NCBI GenBank assembly: GCA_950063125.1
Contig: CATLZI010000027.1
Coordinates: 1-13,823 of the forward strand
Direction: 5' to 3'
DNA: 13,823 nt
Origin: an uncultured Porticoccus sp.
Lineage (GTDB): Bacteria > Pseudomonadota > Gammaproteobacteria > Pseudomonadales > Porticoccaceae
Notes under the pieces: generated by a model
The model's database searches: none
The model's input: only the letters and a program-made list of their open reading frames with translations
Told to the model about the DNA's origin: nothing
Shown: piece by piece, positions 13,750 through 13,823 of the stretch
Numbering within the stretch: position 1 is the stretch's first letter
How the letters are laid out: each line of letters opens with the position of its first letter
Translations under genes and position numbers: made by a program

Positions 13750-13823
13750 CTAGTATTCAGATGCGATATCTGCTTGCTCAACCAATAGGGTCTCATAAGC
13801 CTGGTAATCGCGACTGGCGGCTG
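13750..13823 (-). CDS. possible C-terminal end of an unidentified gene (partial)
   Basis: One minus-strand frame entering from the window edge reads ASRDYQAYETLLVEQADIAS and then EY before a TAG at 13750-13752. The residue mix looks like a real protein end, but it is only 23 residues. Another minus frame and a plus frame beginning at ATG 13761 are also open here, so the call is weak and no family can be named. Confidence 0.3.
   Translation of the reverse strand, partial: AASRDYQAYETLLVEQADIASEY

Overview
The window looks like chromosomal DNA from a free-living gammaproteobacterium in the Pseudomonadales / Cellvibrionales / Oceanospirillales range. The reasons are an intact lolC-lolD-lolE lipoprotein-release operon, a small periplasmic protein and a soluble transhydrogenase (sthA) in one block, as I recall it from Pseudomonas, together with a PA3496-family small protein and a DUF2062 membrane protein. 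Base composition is even, at roughly mid-50s % GC by eye. Genes are densely packed. I see no rRNA, tRNA, IS element, phage gene or CRISPR array. The first 17 bases match the end of the Illumina P7 adapter, so the left edge is probably a contig end with untrimmed adapter.

Layout. (1) 87-2686, minus strand: arsS (radical SAM), a TIGR04283 glycosyltransferase and a TIGR04282 transferase with overlapping stop and start codons, then a PA3496-family protein that seems to have its own promoter. This is the arsenosugar-type cassette; no arsM methyltransferase lies in the window. (2) 2800-3507, plus strand, divergent from arsS: a CobB-type sirtuin deacylase whose frame is cut by an amber codon 15 codons before the natural end. 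(3) 3532-7696, minus strand: a membrane-anchored FMN glutamate-synthase-domain protein, a GCS2 glutamate-cysteine-ligase-family enzyme and an AstE/aspartoacylase-family amidohydrolase. The last two overlap by 4 bases. Together they form a possible glutamate-centred pathway that I cannot name. (4) 7872-8426, plus strand: a DUF2062 membrane protein behind an intergenic region rich in inverted repeats. (5) 8441-11636, minus strand: lolC-lolD-lolE, convergent with DUF2062. (6) 11822-12130, plus strand: a small secreted protein with a good promoter and terminator. (7) 12187-13605, minus strand: sthA. (8) The last 74 bases may hold the end of another minus-strand gene.

How the genes work together. 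LolCDE moves lipoproteins from the inner membrane to the LolA carrier. SthA balances NADPH and NADH. The ars cassette would turn methylated arsenic into arsenosugar-type organoarsenicals. The glutamate-type operon would make or use a gamma-glutamyl or similar amide and cleave an N-acyl amino acid; this is inference from families and gene coupling only.

No intergenic gap is longer than about 220 bases. The clearest oddities are the amber codon in cobB, the adapter remnant, the unexplained three-gene glutamate-type operon and the inverted repeats between 7697 and 7871.
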